A stretch of 64,000 nt of DNA from Hippophae tibetana (GCA_037013495.1 CM072806.1:18831001-18895000), one strand, 5' to 3'; shown: positions 35,261-47,016, counted from the stretch's first letter. A program made the numbers and translations. Notes: generated by a model not told the origin, from the sequence alone.

Positions 35261-37035
35261 AGAGTTATTGGTTGTCCCAATGAAAGAATAAGTTACCTGC
35301 TATGTTGATTCTGTTCTCCTTTGGCTGATTTGGGGTGATATGCTCAACAGATTGTGTTAATCTGTGGGTATTTGGCTGATTATTTGGCCGAGATTTGGGG
35401 TAGCCGTTCAAGCTGCTCGTTGGAGTCATCACAGTTCCTACGTTCCATTCTTGCTGCTGCTGTGGGGCAGCTGTACTGGTCTTCAACCTTGCAATTCTGT
35501 AAAACACAAAAAAATAAAAATTTGCATTGATTAGATTGATGATGAGGATGGTTCCAAGTATCGACGAAAAACTGAGAGTAATAGAAGGAAAAAACCTAAT
35601 GAAAGGCGTTACCATCTGCACGCATTAGTTCCTATAAACAAAAAAAACAAGCAGCTTCAGTTGCTTTGCTTTCTGTAAACTTTTTTTTTCAGTTTTAGAA
35701 ATCACAAGCTGTACCAACGGATCTTCTTAAGGTGGAAGCTCCATCTAGATGTTGTGGTTGGCTAGGGTTCGGCCATCTTGATCGTCCATTAGAAGAAGGA
35801 AGGCGTTGCTCTGTCGGGAGGGTTCTATCACAGCAAGGCAAGCCTTCAGGAACTGTGGCTTCACACTAGTTGGAAGTGATGACTGATGAGCGAAAACCGG
35901 CATCGCCGATTCTTGCCAATACTTTAGTTTTAATATTTATAAAATTCTCGCAAGTGCACGAATCATTTCGAAGAAAATGATAAGTATACTCCCAAGGTCG
36001 ATCTAAGGAAGGAATGTATGTGGTTTTTAATTTATTATTCAAACTTTTAAAAACGAAATTAAATCCTAAACATCCTGTCACGATAGTTTGGTTTTTGTGT
36101 TCCTAATCTAATAACATAAAAATAAACATATATACAGATTAATTAAATATAATCTAATAACATAAAAATAAACATAGATACAAATTCAATAAATATTTAT
36201 CTAAAAATAAATATAAATACAGATTCAATAAATATTTATGCAAATTTTATCATTTATATTAGTGGAGTATTTATGGATATAATAACTAAATTAATTATGC
36301 TTGCTCATATTATCTAGGTTATTAAAGATATAAATTAATATTTTATTGATTCTCTCTTTTTTATATAAATACCACCTTTGTTGGGGTTAGATATTCTTTG
36401 TTAACTAAACAAATCAATTAACACCTATGGGTAACACCTATGGGTGGAGTTGATAACTAATTTGGTTAATTAAATTATTTCCTTTTTCTAAGAGATTGAA
36501 AATGAACCATTTAAATGCCACCTTTGGTGGGGTTAGACAGTTTAAACTTTATTCAAGGTGTCCAAATTAAACATAAGAATTTAATTATCCGAGTACTAAC
36601 TTTCAAGTTTTAAAACCACTATTGAAAATATGTTGTCAACACATTTTCACATAATAATTCTTATAAAAACTTTTGAAATAGAGTTTCACTCTAACTACCG
36701 GGCGATTGTACCAACAAATAAAAGAGCACTACTCTAAATTAGACCGGATAACTAAACCTTAAAATCTAATTTTCAGTTTTAAGTTTGTAATGAAAAATAA
36801 TATATTTCTCTCTAACATTCTTAATATAAAAATCTTGAATAAAAACAAAATCAATTCATTTTAGAAATTTTCACCTATTTAATATTTCGCAAGCATAACA
36901 ACATTATTATTATATCATGTTTATAAACAGCCAGCAGAGTTAAATTTAATCACAGACAAATTAAATATAACATGTAAGAATAAAGCATAAAAATAACTGT
37001 AAAGAAAATAAAATCCTTACAGAACTTCGACGCTA

Positions 37036-37171
37036 TTCCCGTTGCTAGAAAACCTCCGAGCGGAATTTGCACTCCCATTTATTGAATCAAAAATCTAATA
37101 AATTTCCCGTTGCTAGAAAACCTCCAAGCGGAATTTGCACTCCCATTTATTGAATCAAAAATCTAAATTAT
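37036..37171. repeat. 68-bp tandem duplication inside S2
   Basis: TTCCCGTTGCTAGAAAACCT starts at 37036 and again at 37104; each copy continues through GCGGAATTTGCACTCCCATT and ATTGAATCAAAAATCTAA. S1 has only one copy (about 14400). Confidence 0.9.
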
Positions 37172-37358
37172 TACAAAAACATTACAAGTTCCTCTCAAAA
37201 AGAGAAGAACTCTAAAACTAAAAGAATTGAACTAAAAACTAAGAAAGAAACTAAGAAAAGCTTAGAAACTAAGAAAGAAACTAAGAAAAACTCAAAAACT
37301 AAGAAATGAGAGAAAAAAGAAGAAGAGAGAAGTGTGTTTTGAAGTGAAGGGAAGGGGG

Positions 37359-37366
37359 TATTTATA
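37359..37366 (-). promoter_or_regulatory. TATA box of solo LTR S2
   Basis: Minus-strand CACCTATAAATACCCCCTTC, at the position equivalent to the S1 box and just downstream of the GC-rich block. Confidence 0.65.
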
Positions 37367-37419
37367 GGTGAGGATGGAGAGAAAAAATGAGTAAAAAAAT
37401 GTTAAAAAATGTAAAAACG

Positions 37420-37630
37420 CGTAATGGAAATGCTGACGTCATGTGGGCGGCTGCACGTGAAAAATGGGGCGAAAAGGCGTTGGTGCGCGCGGAGGGGGGC
37501 TGCTGGGCGCTGGGTGCGCGCGCGGGGGGCTCTCGCTGCGCGCAGCTCGGCGTGCGGGATGGGGCGCTGGGGCGCGCGGGCTAGGGCGTGCCGCTAGGCG
37601 TGCGACTGGGCAGCTGGGCGCGATTTTCTC
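37420..37630. other. GC-rich block in solo LTR S2
   Basis: About 200 bp of GCGCGCGGGGGG-type sequence with several G4-6 runs on the plus strand. Edges are shared with S1, the core is not. Frames on both strands are open by composition only and show no domain. Confidence 0.75.
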
Positions 37631-38135
37631 CTTTTTGACCTTTTTGACCCATTTTGTCCAATTTTTCCATGTTTGTTGACCTTTCCCCACTTATTTATTA
37701 ATATATTTGTGATATATTGCTTCAAGTATTCCTCTTTGAGTCTTTACGTTGCGTTTTTAAGCCAAAATACCTGAAAAACAATAAAAATACCCGTGATTCC
37801 GAAAAGACAAATTTATATAAATATATGATAAAATATATAAATATATATATTTTTAATCAATTAATGTGCATAAAATCATGGTTATTTTAGTGCTTTTTGA
37901 GCACTCATCAATGACTGGCTCGGACATAGTTGAAGAACATAGTTGAGGACGCAGTTGAAGAAGCTGCACTGAGGAACGCAGAGGAAGCTGCACGATTTGG
38001 AAGGAAAACAATTTTAGGGTTACGTAGAGGGAGCTACGTGAATTTGAAATTTTTTTAGGGTTACGAAATGTTCTATATATAGTTGTGTGCGAAGTGTAAA
38101 AAAAAGGAAAAAGAAAGAATTTTTTTTTAGATTTC

Positions 38136-39200
38136 ATGGCGGAATCTAGAGATTTAACTACCAATTTCATATTGGAAGATTTAACGGCAAAAATGACGGA
38201 AGTTCTAACTAGAGCTCAGATCAACTCATAACCTCCGCTAACTGAAGCGTCGACTGCTCCCATTAGTATAAAGTTGGGAGGATCCAACTATGCCTTGTGG
38301 TCCCAGGTTGTGGAGATGTATATCTCTGGCAAAGACAAACTGTGATATATTAATGGGGATTTTCCTCAACCTGCTAAAACTGACCCCTCATTTAGGAGAT
38401 GGCGCACTGAAAATGCCATTGTCAAAGGATGGTTTATCAATTCGATGGACCCCTTCTTGATTGCAAATTTTATCCGATTCCCAACTGCGAAACAGGTTTG
38501 GGATTCTACTGCTACCACTTACTATGATGGGACAGACACATCTGAAGTGTATGATCTTCGCCGTCGAGTTACTCGTACGAAGCAAGCGGGTGGATCCATT
38601 GAATAATACTACAATGACCTTCAAGGGTTGTGGTGTGAAATTGATTTCCGTCATCCTAATTCCATGGAGTGTGGGATTGATATACAAAAATACAACTCCA
38701 TCTTACAGGAAGATCGAGTGTATACCTTCCTCGATGAACTTGATGATAGATTGGATAAAACTTGAAGTGATGTGCTTCAGATCAAACCATTCCCTATGGT
38801 GGAACAAGCCTATGGATTCATCCATAGGGAAAAGGTCAGGCAGACCGTGATGATCACAGGTGCAGATACGACACTCGGAGCAGTTATGGCTTACAAAGGG
38901 ATCAAGGGACACCATAATCTGATGCCACCAAAACCAGGAACCTTTTTGGGTAGCAAGAAATCCACGAGAAATCCACCGTCTGTTGACATGAAATGTGGTC
39001 ATTTTGGAAACTCCAAACACACCTGTGAAAATTGCTTCAAACTACACGGGTATCCAGAATGGTGGAATGATCTTCAAACAAGGAAGAAGAGGGAAGCCAT
39101 TAGGAAAGCTACTGTGGCTACCAATACTACATCACTATCCCTTATTCCTCAGACCGAATCTTCCCAAGATCCAGGTATTTCAAGTAAAGAATTTCATACT
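38136..39200 (+). pseudogene. Copia-A gag, broken
   Basis: The start ATG at 38136 gives MAESRDLTTNFILEDL. The UBN2-type gag domain follows with LGGSNYALWSQVVEMYISG, WRTENAIVKGWFINSMDP and YDLRRRVTR, then QKYNSILQEDRVYTFLDELD and QAYGFIHREKVRQTVM, all standard for plant Copia gag. Stops are at 38229-38231, 38343-38345, 38605-38607 and 38763-38765. One extra base near 38580 and one missing base near 38639 shift the frame and restore it. The zinc knuckle at about 38990-39060 reads CGHFGNSKHTCENC: its second Cys is Phe. The protein would package the element RNA; this copy cannot be made full length. Confidence 0.9.
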
Positions 39201-42200
39201 TGTAGTGATAATGAGGATTGGATTTTAGACTCTGGAGCTACGGATCATATGACATTTGACCCAAAAGATCTCTCCAATACAACTCAGCCGAGACGGAGCC
39301 GTGTTGCCAATTCCAATGGGGTCACTTATCCAGTTACAGGGGCCGGAACAGTGACTTTATATCCTTCATTATCATTATCTAATACATTACTTCTACACTC
39401 TCTTTCAAACAAACTAATGTCTGTAAGTCAAGTCACTTCAGATCTTAACTGTGTAGTATTGATGTATTCTACTTTTTGTCTACAGCAGGATGTTCTCACC
39501 AAGGAAATCATTGGGCGTGGTACTAAGAGAGAAGGGTTATATTATGTGGATGACCTCAATTCAGGAAGAGCCAATCACATGCAACACAACGTTAGTAACA
39601 AGGAACGACAGATTTGGCTATGTCATCATCGATTTAGGCATCCATCATTTGGGTATTTAAAGCATTTACTAACTAGTCTATTTTCAAATATTACACACTC
39701 AGATTTCAAATGTGATACCTGTATTTTAGCAAAGAGTCATAGGGCATCTTATCCTATGAGTAAGCATAAAAGTATGATTCCTTTTGCTTTAGTACATTTT
39801 GATGTTTGGAGACCTTCCCCAGTAACTACATCGTCGGGTCATCGTTGGTTTGTAATTTTTGTTGATGATTATACATGAATGACATGGCTTTACCTTCTCA
39901 AACATAAAGATGAAGTATTTTCTACATTTCACTTGTTTCATACCATGATCCAGACACAATTTTCTACAAAAATTAAGATCTTTCGGTCTGATAATGGGGG
40001 GGAGTATGTTAATCAAAAATTTCGAATATACTTGGACAACCATGATATTCTCCATGAAACCTCGTGTTTACAAACCCCACAAAAAAATGGGACTATAGAG
40101 AGGAAGAATAGACATATTTTAGAAACTGCTCAGGCCTTACTAATCAGTGCACATATGCCTAGTAGATACTGGAGTGATGCTATTACTACATATGTGTATC
40201 TACTGAATCGCATGCCCACATAGACGTTACAATTTCAGACTCCATTAAAGGTATTATCCGATCATGTTCCCCTGCCTACTAATTTGATGCTTCCGTCCCG
40301 CATATTTGGATGTGTTGTTTTTGTCCACCTTCACAAAAATCAACAAACTAAGTTGGATCCATGTGCTGTCCCATGTGTATTTTTGGGGTATGACATACAA
40401 AAAAAGGGTTACCGATGCTATGATCCAATTACTAAAAGAACCTATATTACCATGGATGTCATTTTCCTCGAATCAGAATGTTTTTTCCCATCACCGGTAT
40501 CCAATTACACTCTTCAGGAGGAGAGTTATGGTGAAGAACGAAATTGGCTTGATGTTGAAATATTAGACACTAGTCCAACATACTCGGATCGTGCCAATAA
40601 TATGGAGGAGCCAGTATCTAGACCCGAGCTTGAACTTCCAAGAACTGAAGTTGAAGTAGTAATTGAATCTCCAGAATATGAAGTGGTTGATGTACCCCTC
40701 CACTCTCTAGTACCCAATGATCCTCCTGCTGAGAATACTCCTGAGGTAAGCTATCCTATCACACCTTTACAAACTAATGCTATAGATACATCTATTGGTT
40801 ATGTTTTACCTTTCAGACACAATCGAGGCAAACCTCCAAATCAATACTCCCTAGAAAGAGAAGAACGACAATCCAAGTATCTAATAGCAAATTATGTATC
40901 TACTCAAAGGTTATCAGAACCTATCAGGGAATTTTCACAAACACTCTCCTCGTGTCAAATTCCAAGTAGCATTGAAGAAGTCTTATCTGATCCAAAATGG
41001 GCTCAAGCTATAAAAGAGGAATTTGAGGCGTTGCAGAAGAATAACACATGTGTGTTAAGCGAGTTGCCTCAAGGGAGGAAGATGGTAGGATGCAAGTGGA
41101 TTTTCTCTATTAAGTATAAATCAGATGGGTTAGTTGATCGATACAAGGTGAGGCTTGTAGCAAAAGGATATACACAAAAACACGGGATAGATTATCAAGA
41201 AACCTTCTCACCTGTGGCTAAACTAAAAACCGTTAGAATCTTGTTATCTCTTACGGCAAATTTAGATTGGCCATTGCACCAACTTGACATAAAAAATTCC
41301 TTCCTTCATGGTGTTCTTGAAGAAGAGATTTACATGGATATCCCACCAGGATATACTGTTACATCAGGAAAAGAAACTACATGTAGATTACAATGAGCAT
41401 TGTATGGACTAAAACAATCACCTCGAGCATGGTTTGGTAGGTTGAGTTCAGTAATGAAGAAATATGGGTTCCAACAAAGCAACTCTAATCATACTCTTTT
41501 CCTAAAACATCGATTAGGGAAGATAACAACCCTTATAGTCTATGTAGACGACATGATCATTACAGGGGATGATAAAGAAGAAATATCTAAGCTTCAAGAA
41601 CAACTGTCAAATGAGTTTGAAATGAAGAATTTGGGAGGGCTCAAATACTTCTTAGGTATTGAGGTAACAAGATCAAAACAAGGCATATGTCTTTCCCAAA
41701 GGAAACTTACTCTGGACCTACTGGTAGAGGCAGGACTACTAGATTGTAAACCTGTCGATATTCCAATGGTTCAAAATCATAAACTTGGAGAATATGTGGA
41801 CCAAGTACCAGCAGATAACAGAGATATCAACGGTTAGTAGGTAAACTCATATATCTATCTCATACTCGACCTGATATTGCTTATGATGTGAGTGTCATGA
41901 GTCAATTCATGCACTGCCTAAGTGAAGACCATATGGATGCCGTCATGCGAATACTTCATTATTTAAAATCCTCCCCTGGGAAAGGACTTATGTTTTCAAG
42001 GAATGGTCAATTGGAAGTCGTTGGATATACAGATTCAGACTGGGCATTGAATATCAAGGATAGGAAATCTACTGTTGGGTATTTTACTTTTGTGGGGGGT
42101 AATCTTGTTACATGGAGGAGCAAGAAGCAAAATATAGTTGCCTTATCTAGCGCTGAAGCTGAATTTCGAGGAATGGTCAAGAGAATATGTGAGCTCATTT

Positions 42201-42496
42201 GGTTGAAAAAACTTCTAACTGAGATTGGTGTTGCTTCTAACACTGAAATGAACTTATTTTGTGATAACAAAGCAGCCATTGCCATCTCCCACAATCCAGT
42301 CCAACATGATCGCACAAAGCATGTTGAAGTGGATCAGAACTTCATCAAACAGAATCTTGAAGAAAAAATTATTCAACTTCCATTTGTTAAATCAGAAGAT
42401 CAATTGGCTGATATACTCACAAAGTCTGTGTCTGCAAAGAACTTTTACAACTCACTTGACAAGTTGGGCATAAGAGACATATATGCACTACTTTGA
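39201..42496 (+). pseudogene. Copia-A pol: protease, integrase, RT, RNase H
   Basis: Same frame as gag, so a single gag-pol was encoded. Protease active site WILDSGATDHM (about 39219-39255). Integrase zinc region LCHHRFRHPSFGYL with CDTC; catalytic residues in HFDVW (39801), RSDNGGEY (about 39988) and NGTIERKN (about 40095). RT text VGCKWIFSIKYKSDG, LDIKNSFLHGVLEEEIYMD and YVDDMIITGDD (41540-41570). RNase H with YTDSDWA, LSSAEAEF, CDNKAA and the C-terminal QLADILTKS. Breaks: TGA 39876-39878, TAG 40221-40223, TGA 41394-41396 and a one-base frameshift near 41820; the last frame ends at 42496. Catalytic motifs are otherwise well preserved. Confidence 0.93.
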
Positions 42497-42503
42497 GGGG
42501 GAG
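42491..42503 (+). other. Polypurine tract of Copia-A
   Basis: CTTTGAGGGGGAG lies just before the 3' LTR; it would prime plus-strand DNA synthesis. Confidence 0.85.
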
Positions 42504-42719
42504 TGTTGGCATATAAGTAGTATGGCAGACAACAAGCAAACAACAATGCAGTAAATTGTGGCAAATAATCAGCACCAATGTGATAGACAAGAATAATAGT
42601 GGAAATTAATAATGTTGTAATTTGTTTCCTTTCTTTTTCTTTTGTGTACAAATACTATACACTTGTACAGAAATATCATAACAGAGAAATATAAAAATAC
42701 AGAAATACAGATTTTGACA
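42504..42719 (+). repeat. Copia-A 3' LTR (216 bp)
   Basis: Begins TGTTGGCATATAAGTAGTAT, ends CAGATTTTGACA, followed by the target duplication ATACA (42720-42724). It has an extra AGAAATACA near its end compared with the 5' LTR. Confidence 0.95.
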
Positions 42720-42724
42720 ATACA

Positions 42725-44789
42725 TACATACAATCTCTTTATCTCTTAAAGCTTCGAGGAATATTCAAATGAAAATAGCCCATATTTATAGGGATTTCTT
42801 TTAAAATGTCTTGTGGAAATAAAAAAAATCAAAAATCAAAAATCTAATTAAAATCTTTTATAAAGTTATATGGATATCTTCATATTTTTGTTAGAATTTC
42901 TCGTAAGGTTTTTTTTTCTTCCTTTTTTAATAAGATGATCCCAAAGTAAAATTATAAATAGAGAAAAAATTAGATAATTAGTTGACAATTATGATGATAA
43001 AACAAACTTTGTAACTTAATGGCATATATCATCGCAACATAAGGTAAAAGTCTCGGGTTCGAGACTTAAAAATGTGGATATTAAAAATCTATTAATAAAA
43101 AAAATAATATGATTGCGTGAATATGACTTAATACAAATATCAAATTTAATGATTAATATATTTTTTTTCTTCTCAAATGTTTTCTTATTTCTTATTATTA
43201 TAATAAGCAAGATGAAAATTTTTTAATTAAAATATCAAGTAACATATATTAATACCAAAAAGTGCCAAATATTACGACTACAGCTGATACAACACCAACA
43301 CACCCCTAGATAGTAGTATTGACAGATCCAAATGTACCAAATATATATTTATACTAAATACTAATTAAAGCTTAAGCGGCACACGTAAAATAGTTAATAA
43401 ATAATGCTCGATCGAAAAATAAGTCAAAATAGAAAATGTAGGGAAAATATCTTATTTAATGTAATAGTAATTTTTTATTCAAAGGATAAACACTTATTTG
43501 TGTAGAAAAGTAGACCACACAGAAACATGAACCTCGACAAACCACAATGTCGACTTAATAATCAGCTGAATCAAGGCATCGTCCCATCTGTATTGCAATC
43601 TCTATGATATAATTAAGAAATAGCAAATAATTACATCAATCTATTTAAATTAAAAAAAATTGATATAATCTATAGTTAGATTCTAATTAAATTATATTAA
43701 CAAATTTTATAATCAATTAAATTAATATTAAAAAATATACGATTCATTCATATTTATATTAATAGATTTTATAATTAACTCTATCAGATCTAGATTAAAT
43801 TTATATCAAATTATAAATAAATACATATTTTATTTTATAATATATTATATTTAAATATTATACATATTATAATTACATCATATTACTATTTTAGCTTAAA
43901 AAGTAAATATAAATGTTTATAATAATTATACACACATTGTTCTTATTCTTTTGATTTTTTTTAGTTTTGACTATAAATAATAAATTTTGTTACAATATAT
44001 TAATTTAAAATTTAAATTTTGTGTATATTATGTTTCATATATGATAATAATTCATAAATAAATTTTAATATTAATTTGATCTTATCCAATTCAAAAATTT
44101 TGATCTGTTATGATTTAGATTAATTACATCGTCAGATCATATTTAAATTGAAAATCATCGAATCCAATTCTAAATGGATCAGATTTGAATTCGGATTCAG
44201 ATTGAAAATCTTCATATTCAATTCTAATCGGATTAGAACCTAACAATGTTTGTGTCCCCACTTACAAATAACCTAACAATAAAAGGCTATTAAAACCAAT
44301 AATCTACTTGTTTCATCCATATGAATGATTGCCATGTATGCACCTAGGGTTTTAATTGTCAATACTTCTCTATTTTTGTGTGCTTTCAAACCACTGTATT
44401 AGCATTACAACAAAAATTGGCTTCACATATAATTGCTACTTATATAAAAAAATCTTGATGTATGTTTATTGGTAAAGCAAACTCTATACCATATACTACT
44501 ATACATATATGTATCAACTTTTGGTACAATTAACAACCGTATCTAAAGTCGAGAAATAATCATACGCATAGTTATCCAACTCTACATATAAAGATTTGGG
44601 TACAGTTATCCAACTGTGTCATATACATTTCGGTACAATTGTATAAAGTTTTATTATTTTACATTATAGATGTCAATCATACCTGTAGCTATTTGGATGC
44701 ATTTGATAACCATGTACATTTATTTGTATACTATTAAATATGAGATATTTATTTTTATACGAATGTTAATCGTACATTTATTTGTCCAT
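42725..44789. other. AT-rich intergenic region
   Basis: No gene. Apart from the SINE-like patch near 43.0 kb, 44150-44240 repeats GGATTAGAATTGAATATGAA-like words on the minus strand, and 44470-44650 has recurring GGTACAGTTATCCAACTGTG/GGTACAATTGTA words that resemble a subterminal repeat of an unidentified DNA element. Confidence 0.45.
42980..43110 (+). mobile_element. Possible SINE (tRNA-derived) fragment
   Basis: GTCTCGGGTTCGAGACT at about 43049-43065 is a perfect T-arm-like hairpin with a good pol III B box (GGTTCGAGAC). An A-box-like TAATGGCATATATCATCG lies about 30 bases upstream, and an A-rich tail-like stretch follows. No full tRNA cloverleaf can be folded around it. Ends are guesses. 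Confidence 0.35.
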
Positions 44790-45824
44790 CAAGCAAGATT
44801 CTAACAACTTAACTTTATTAGTTTTAGCTTCAAATCTTTTTTAGAGATTACTAATCTCATCATCATGGTAATCCAACAGGGATTCAAGGAAAGCCTTTTC
44901 ATTTTCAAGAATAAACACTTCACGCTTCAACTTAACAACGTGTTTAAACTTATTAGAGAAAGCATCCATAACAACAAACACAACTTTACATCTTCCTGAT
45001 GAATAGGCTTCTTAAGTTCATCGATATAGTACAAACAGTTCTAATTTTACCGCAAAAGAATGTGGACAGACTTGACATGATTATTTAATCTAGGCTTTAA
45101 GTCTTCTGTGGTCTTCCCACCTTTAAGAGGGATATTTAAAACATGACTAGAAATATCCAAGTGATCTTTATCCTTTTCTTTTAGACTGTGGTCATTCTTA
45201 ACCATAGTCTTCTTTAGCTTTAGATGCTCATGAACCAGCTGATCATACATCTCTTGAAGAATATATTCATCATCATTATTGCATCAACCTAATGGGTAGA
45301 TCTAGCAGAAACTACTTCTAAGTAAGACTTCATCAATGTAGAACACCCAGATGTACCAACCTCTAAACCCATTGATTTGTCTTCTCACTGGAGAAAACGT
45401 CATCATATTTTCTTTCCAAGTAGTCCTAACTTTCTTTGAGACTTTTGCATTTTGAAAAATGCTCTACTTCAATAGTAGAAAATATTCCAATAATGGTGTA
45501 TAGACATTTACAGTTCAAATCACTTGGCAAAAGGTTTTCTTTATTCCAGTCAATGAAGGGTTTGGTTCCACAATGTAATCTTTTAGAAGTTGAATAAGAC
45601 ATTTCCATCCATTTTCAATCAAGTACTAAACTTCATCATCTTGCGATCTCAAATAAGAACACATCTAATATCACCAGAAGGTACAACATATTCTATTAAA
45701 CTAAGGAGGCCTATAGACCACTCCTCTAAAACTATAAATCACTATAGAGAAAAAAGGTTAACCACACCTAAGAAAGGGAAGAAATAAACAACACCAGAGG
45801 GGTGAAGTTGAACAAGGTGTACTC
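44790..45824 (-). pseudogene. SIRE/Tork-like Copia gag relic
   Basis: The minus strand, just after the primer site at 45825, reads MEMSYSTSKRLHCGTKPF, then DWNKENLLPSDLNCKCLYTI, VEHFSKCKSLKES, stop, DYLERKYDDVF (45.35-45.61 kb). This is the UBN2 gag pattern (W-x-x-E...D-L-N-x-K-C-L-Y...C-K-S-x-K-E). Downstream LKREVFILENEKAFLESL (about 44.86-44.94 kb) resembles the coiled linker of such gags. Multiple stops and frameshifts; no zinc knuckle or pol follows in the window. Its 5' LTR is copy C. Confidence 0.65.
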
Positions 45825-45838
45825 GCTCTGATATCAAC
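45825..45838 (-). other. Primer-binding site next to G LTR copy C
   Basis: Minus strand: LTR end ...TACTTTCTCA, then G and TTGATATCAGAGC, one mismatch from the canonical TTGGTATCAGAGC for initiator tRNA-Met. It fixes the 3' end of this LTR at 45839 and its orientation. Confidence 0.75.
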
Positions 45839-45897
45839 TGAGAAAGTATTAGACCTAATAAACAATCAGGGTAAGAAGATATTAATTCTTTTGAACT

Positions 45898-46992
45898 AGA
45901 TGACTTGCATAATTTGGCATAATTTATCACTTTTTAACTTTAACTTTAGTCTAATTTTATTTATTTTTTATTGAATTTATACTTCATTATTATTATTTAA
46001 ATTTTATTACATATTTGAAGATAATTAAAGTCCAATTTTATAAGCATATCATCTAAGGAATCTCCAATTTAAATTAATATATCTCTAAATATATATATAT
46101 ATATAAGAGAGGAAAGAAAGAAGGAGGACCTGCGTAAACCAGAAAAAAGGAAAAAGAAATTCTACGCATACTAGAAAAAGAAAACGTTGGAGAAGACATG
46201 AAAGTATATTCCTTTTTTTATTCAATTTTTTTCATTTCCTCTCAGAAAATTATGGTGAATTCGTTTATGTTAAATTTAATTTTTAGCATAAAGTATTTTT
46301 TCTTTATTCTAGGAAAAAGATGTAATTTAATTCCAAACTATGCTTGATTTTCTATGTTAATTTGAATTATTTCTCTTCATGTTTGTTTGATTTATTATGA
46401 GTTTAATGTTTTTAATTAAATGGCCATTAATTAGATGATTTTAGTATTGTGATTTTACTATCAAAAGAGGAAATTATAGGATAAATCTGGAATATTTCGG
46501 CATAAGTAGATTTAAAGATCGAAAGACTTGTATGAACCTGTGTAGTATTAAAATTATTGATCTTAATGTTTTCTTGCTTTATGAAATTGCATACTCTTAT
46601 GTAAATTGATGAACAAGAATGTTTCCAATTGACTATCGAGAAAAGGCTTTTGGATATTTGTTTTGAGATTGCTAACAAACACAAAGAATTGAATTCAATT
46701 AGCTAGATGAGTAAGGCATAGTGAGGGATTAGGTGAAATTGATTTGCTAGAAATTTTCTTCCTATTAATTTGATCCTTGAACAACATATTTATTTTCTTT
46801 TGCATATTTTCTTTAAATTGATTTTATTTTAAATTTCAATTACAACAACCTTAGTGATTTTTCTAGATAAAATTGAGATTTGTATAATTTTGGTATTTGT
46901 CAAAAGTAAGTTACCAATCCTTGAGGAAGATACTATTCTTATCACTTTATTATAAAACTATGATGTTGTGCACTTCAATTTTGCACCAATCA
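45898..46992 (+). repeat. Athila-1 5' LTR (~1095 bp)
   Basis: Begins (A)GATGACTTGCATAATTTGG and ends TTGCACCAATCA. Near its end CCTTGAGGAAGATACTATTC and TTATCACTTTATTATAAAAC, GTTGTGCACTTC form the typical Athila-type terminus. The exact first base is ambiguous by about three nucleotides because TG is mutated. Confidence 0.85.
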
Positions 46993-46998
46993 AGTTTT

Positions 46999-47016
46999 TG
47001 GTGTTGTTGCCAGGGA
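46999..47016 (+). other. Primer-binding site of Athila-1
   Basis: TGGTGTTGTTGCCAGGGA, a mutated form of the TGGCGCCGTTGCCGGGGA sequence that follows Athila/Tat LTRs; C-to-T changes at CpG positions fit methylation decay. Confidence 0.8.

Larger units (their letters stand above)
35884..37910 (-). mobile_element. Solo LTR S2, Gypsy (Athila/Tat-like), 2027 bp
   Basis: It runs from TGATGAGCGAAAACC to ...GAGCACTCATCA, flanked by ATGAC (35879-35883 and 37911-37915). It is colinear with S1 (13356-15205) but longer because of internal tandem duplications at 36110-36240 and 37036-37171. Minus orientation as for S1. The ends are intact TG...CA. Since it lies within Copia-A, it is younger than that element. 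Confidence 0.92.
35261..38135 (+). other. Copia-A leader, interrupted by solo LTR S2
   Basis: About 620 bp before and 225 bp after the S2 insertion form the untranslated leader between the primer site and gag. No coding similarity is seen; the open frame on the minus strand at 35265-35621 has no domain. Confidence 0.7.
35041..42719 (+). mobile_element. Copia-A, full-length but dead Copia retrotransposon
   Basis: LTRs at 35041-35248 and 42504-42719, both TGTTGGCAT...TTTGACA, are flanked by the 5-bp target duplication ATACA (35036-35040 and 42720-42724). Primer-binding site, gag, protease, integrase, RT, RNase H and polypurine tract are all in the expected Copia order. By eye the LTRs differ at about 20 of ~208 aligned bases, plus an 8-9-bp insertion in the 3' LTR, so the insertion is old. 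A 2.0-kb solo LTR (35884-37910) sits in the leader; without it the element is about 5.6 kb. Short LTRs suggest the Ale/Ivana side of Copia, but I cannot fix the lineage. Confidence 0.95.

Noticed and set aside
35265..35621. 118-codon minus-strand frame in the Copia-A leader
   Set aside because: No domain and antisense to the element; not supported.
37387..37690. Open frames in the GC block of S2
   Set aside because: Same reason; sequence differs from S1 in all frames.
38461..38850. 129-codon frame inside Copia-A gag
   Set aside because: It is out of frame with the conserved gag motifs; a shadow produced by the frameshifted gag.
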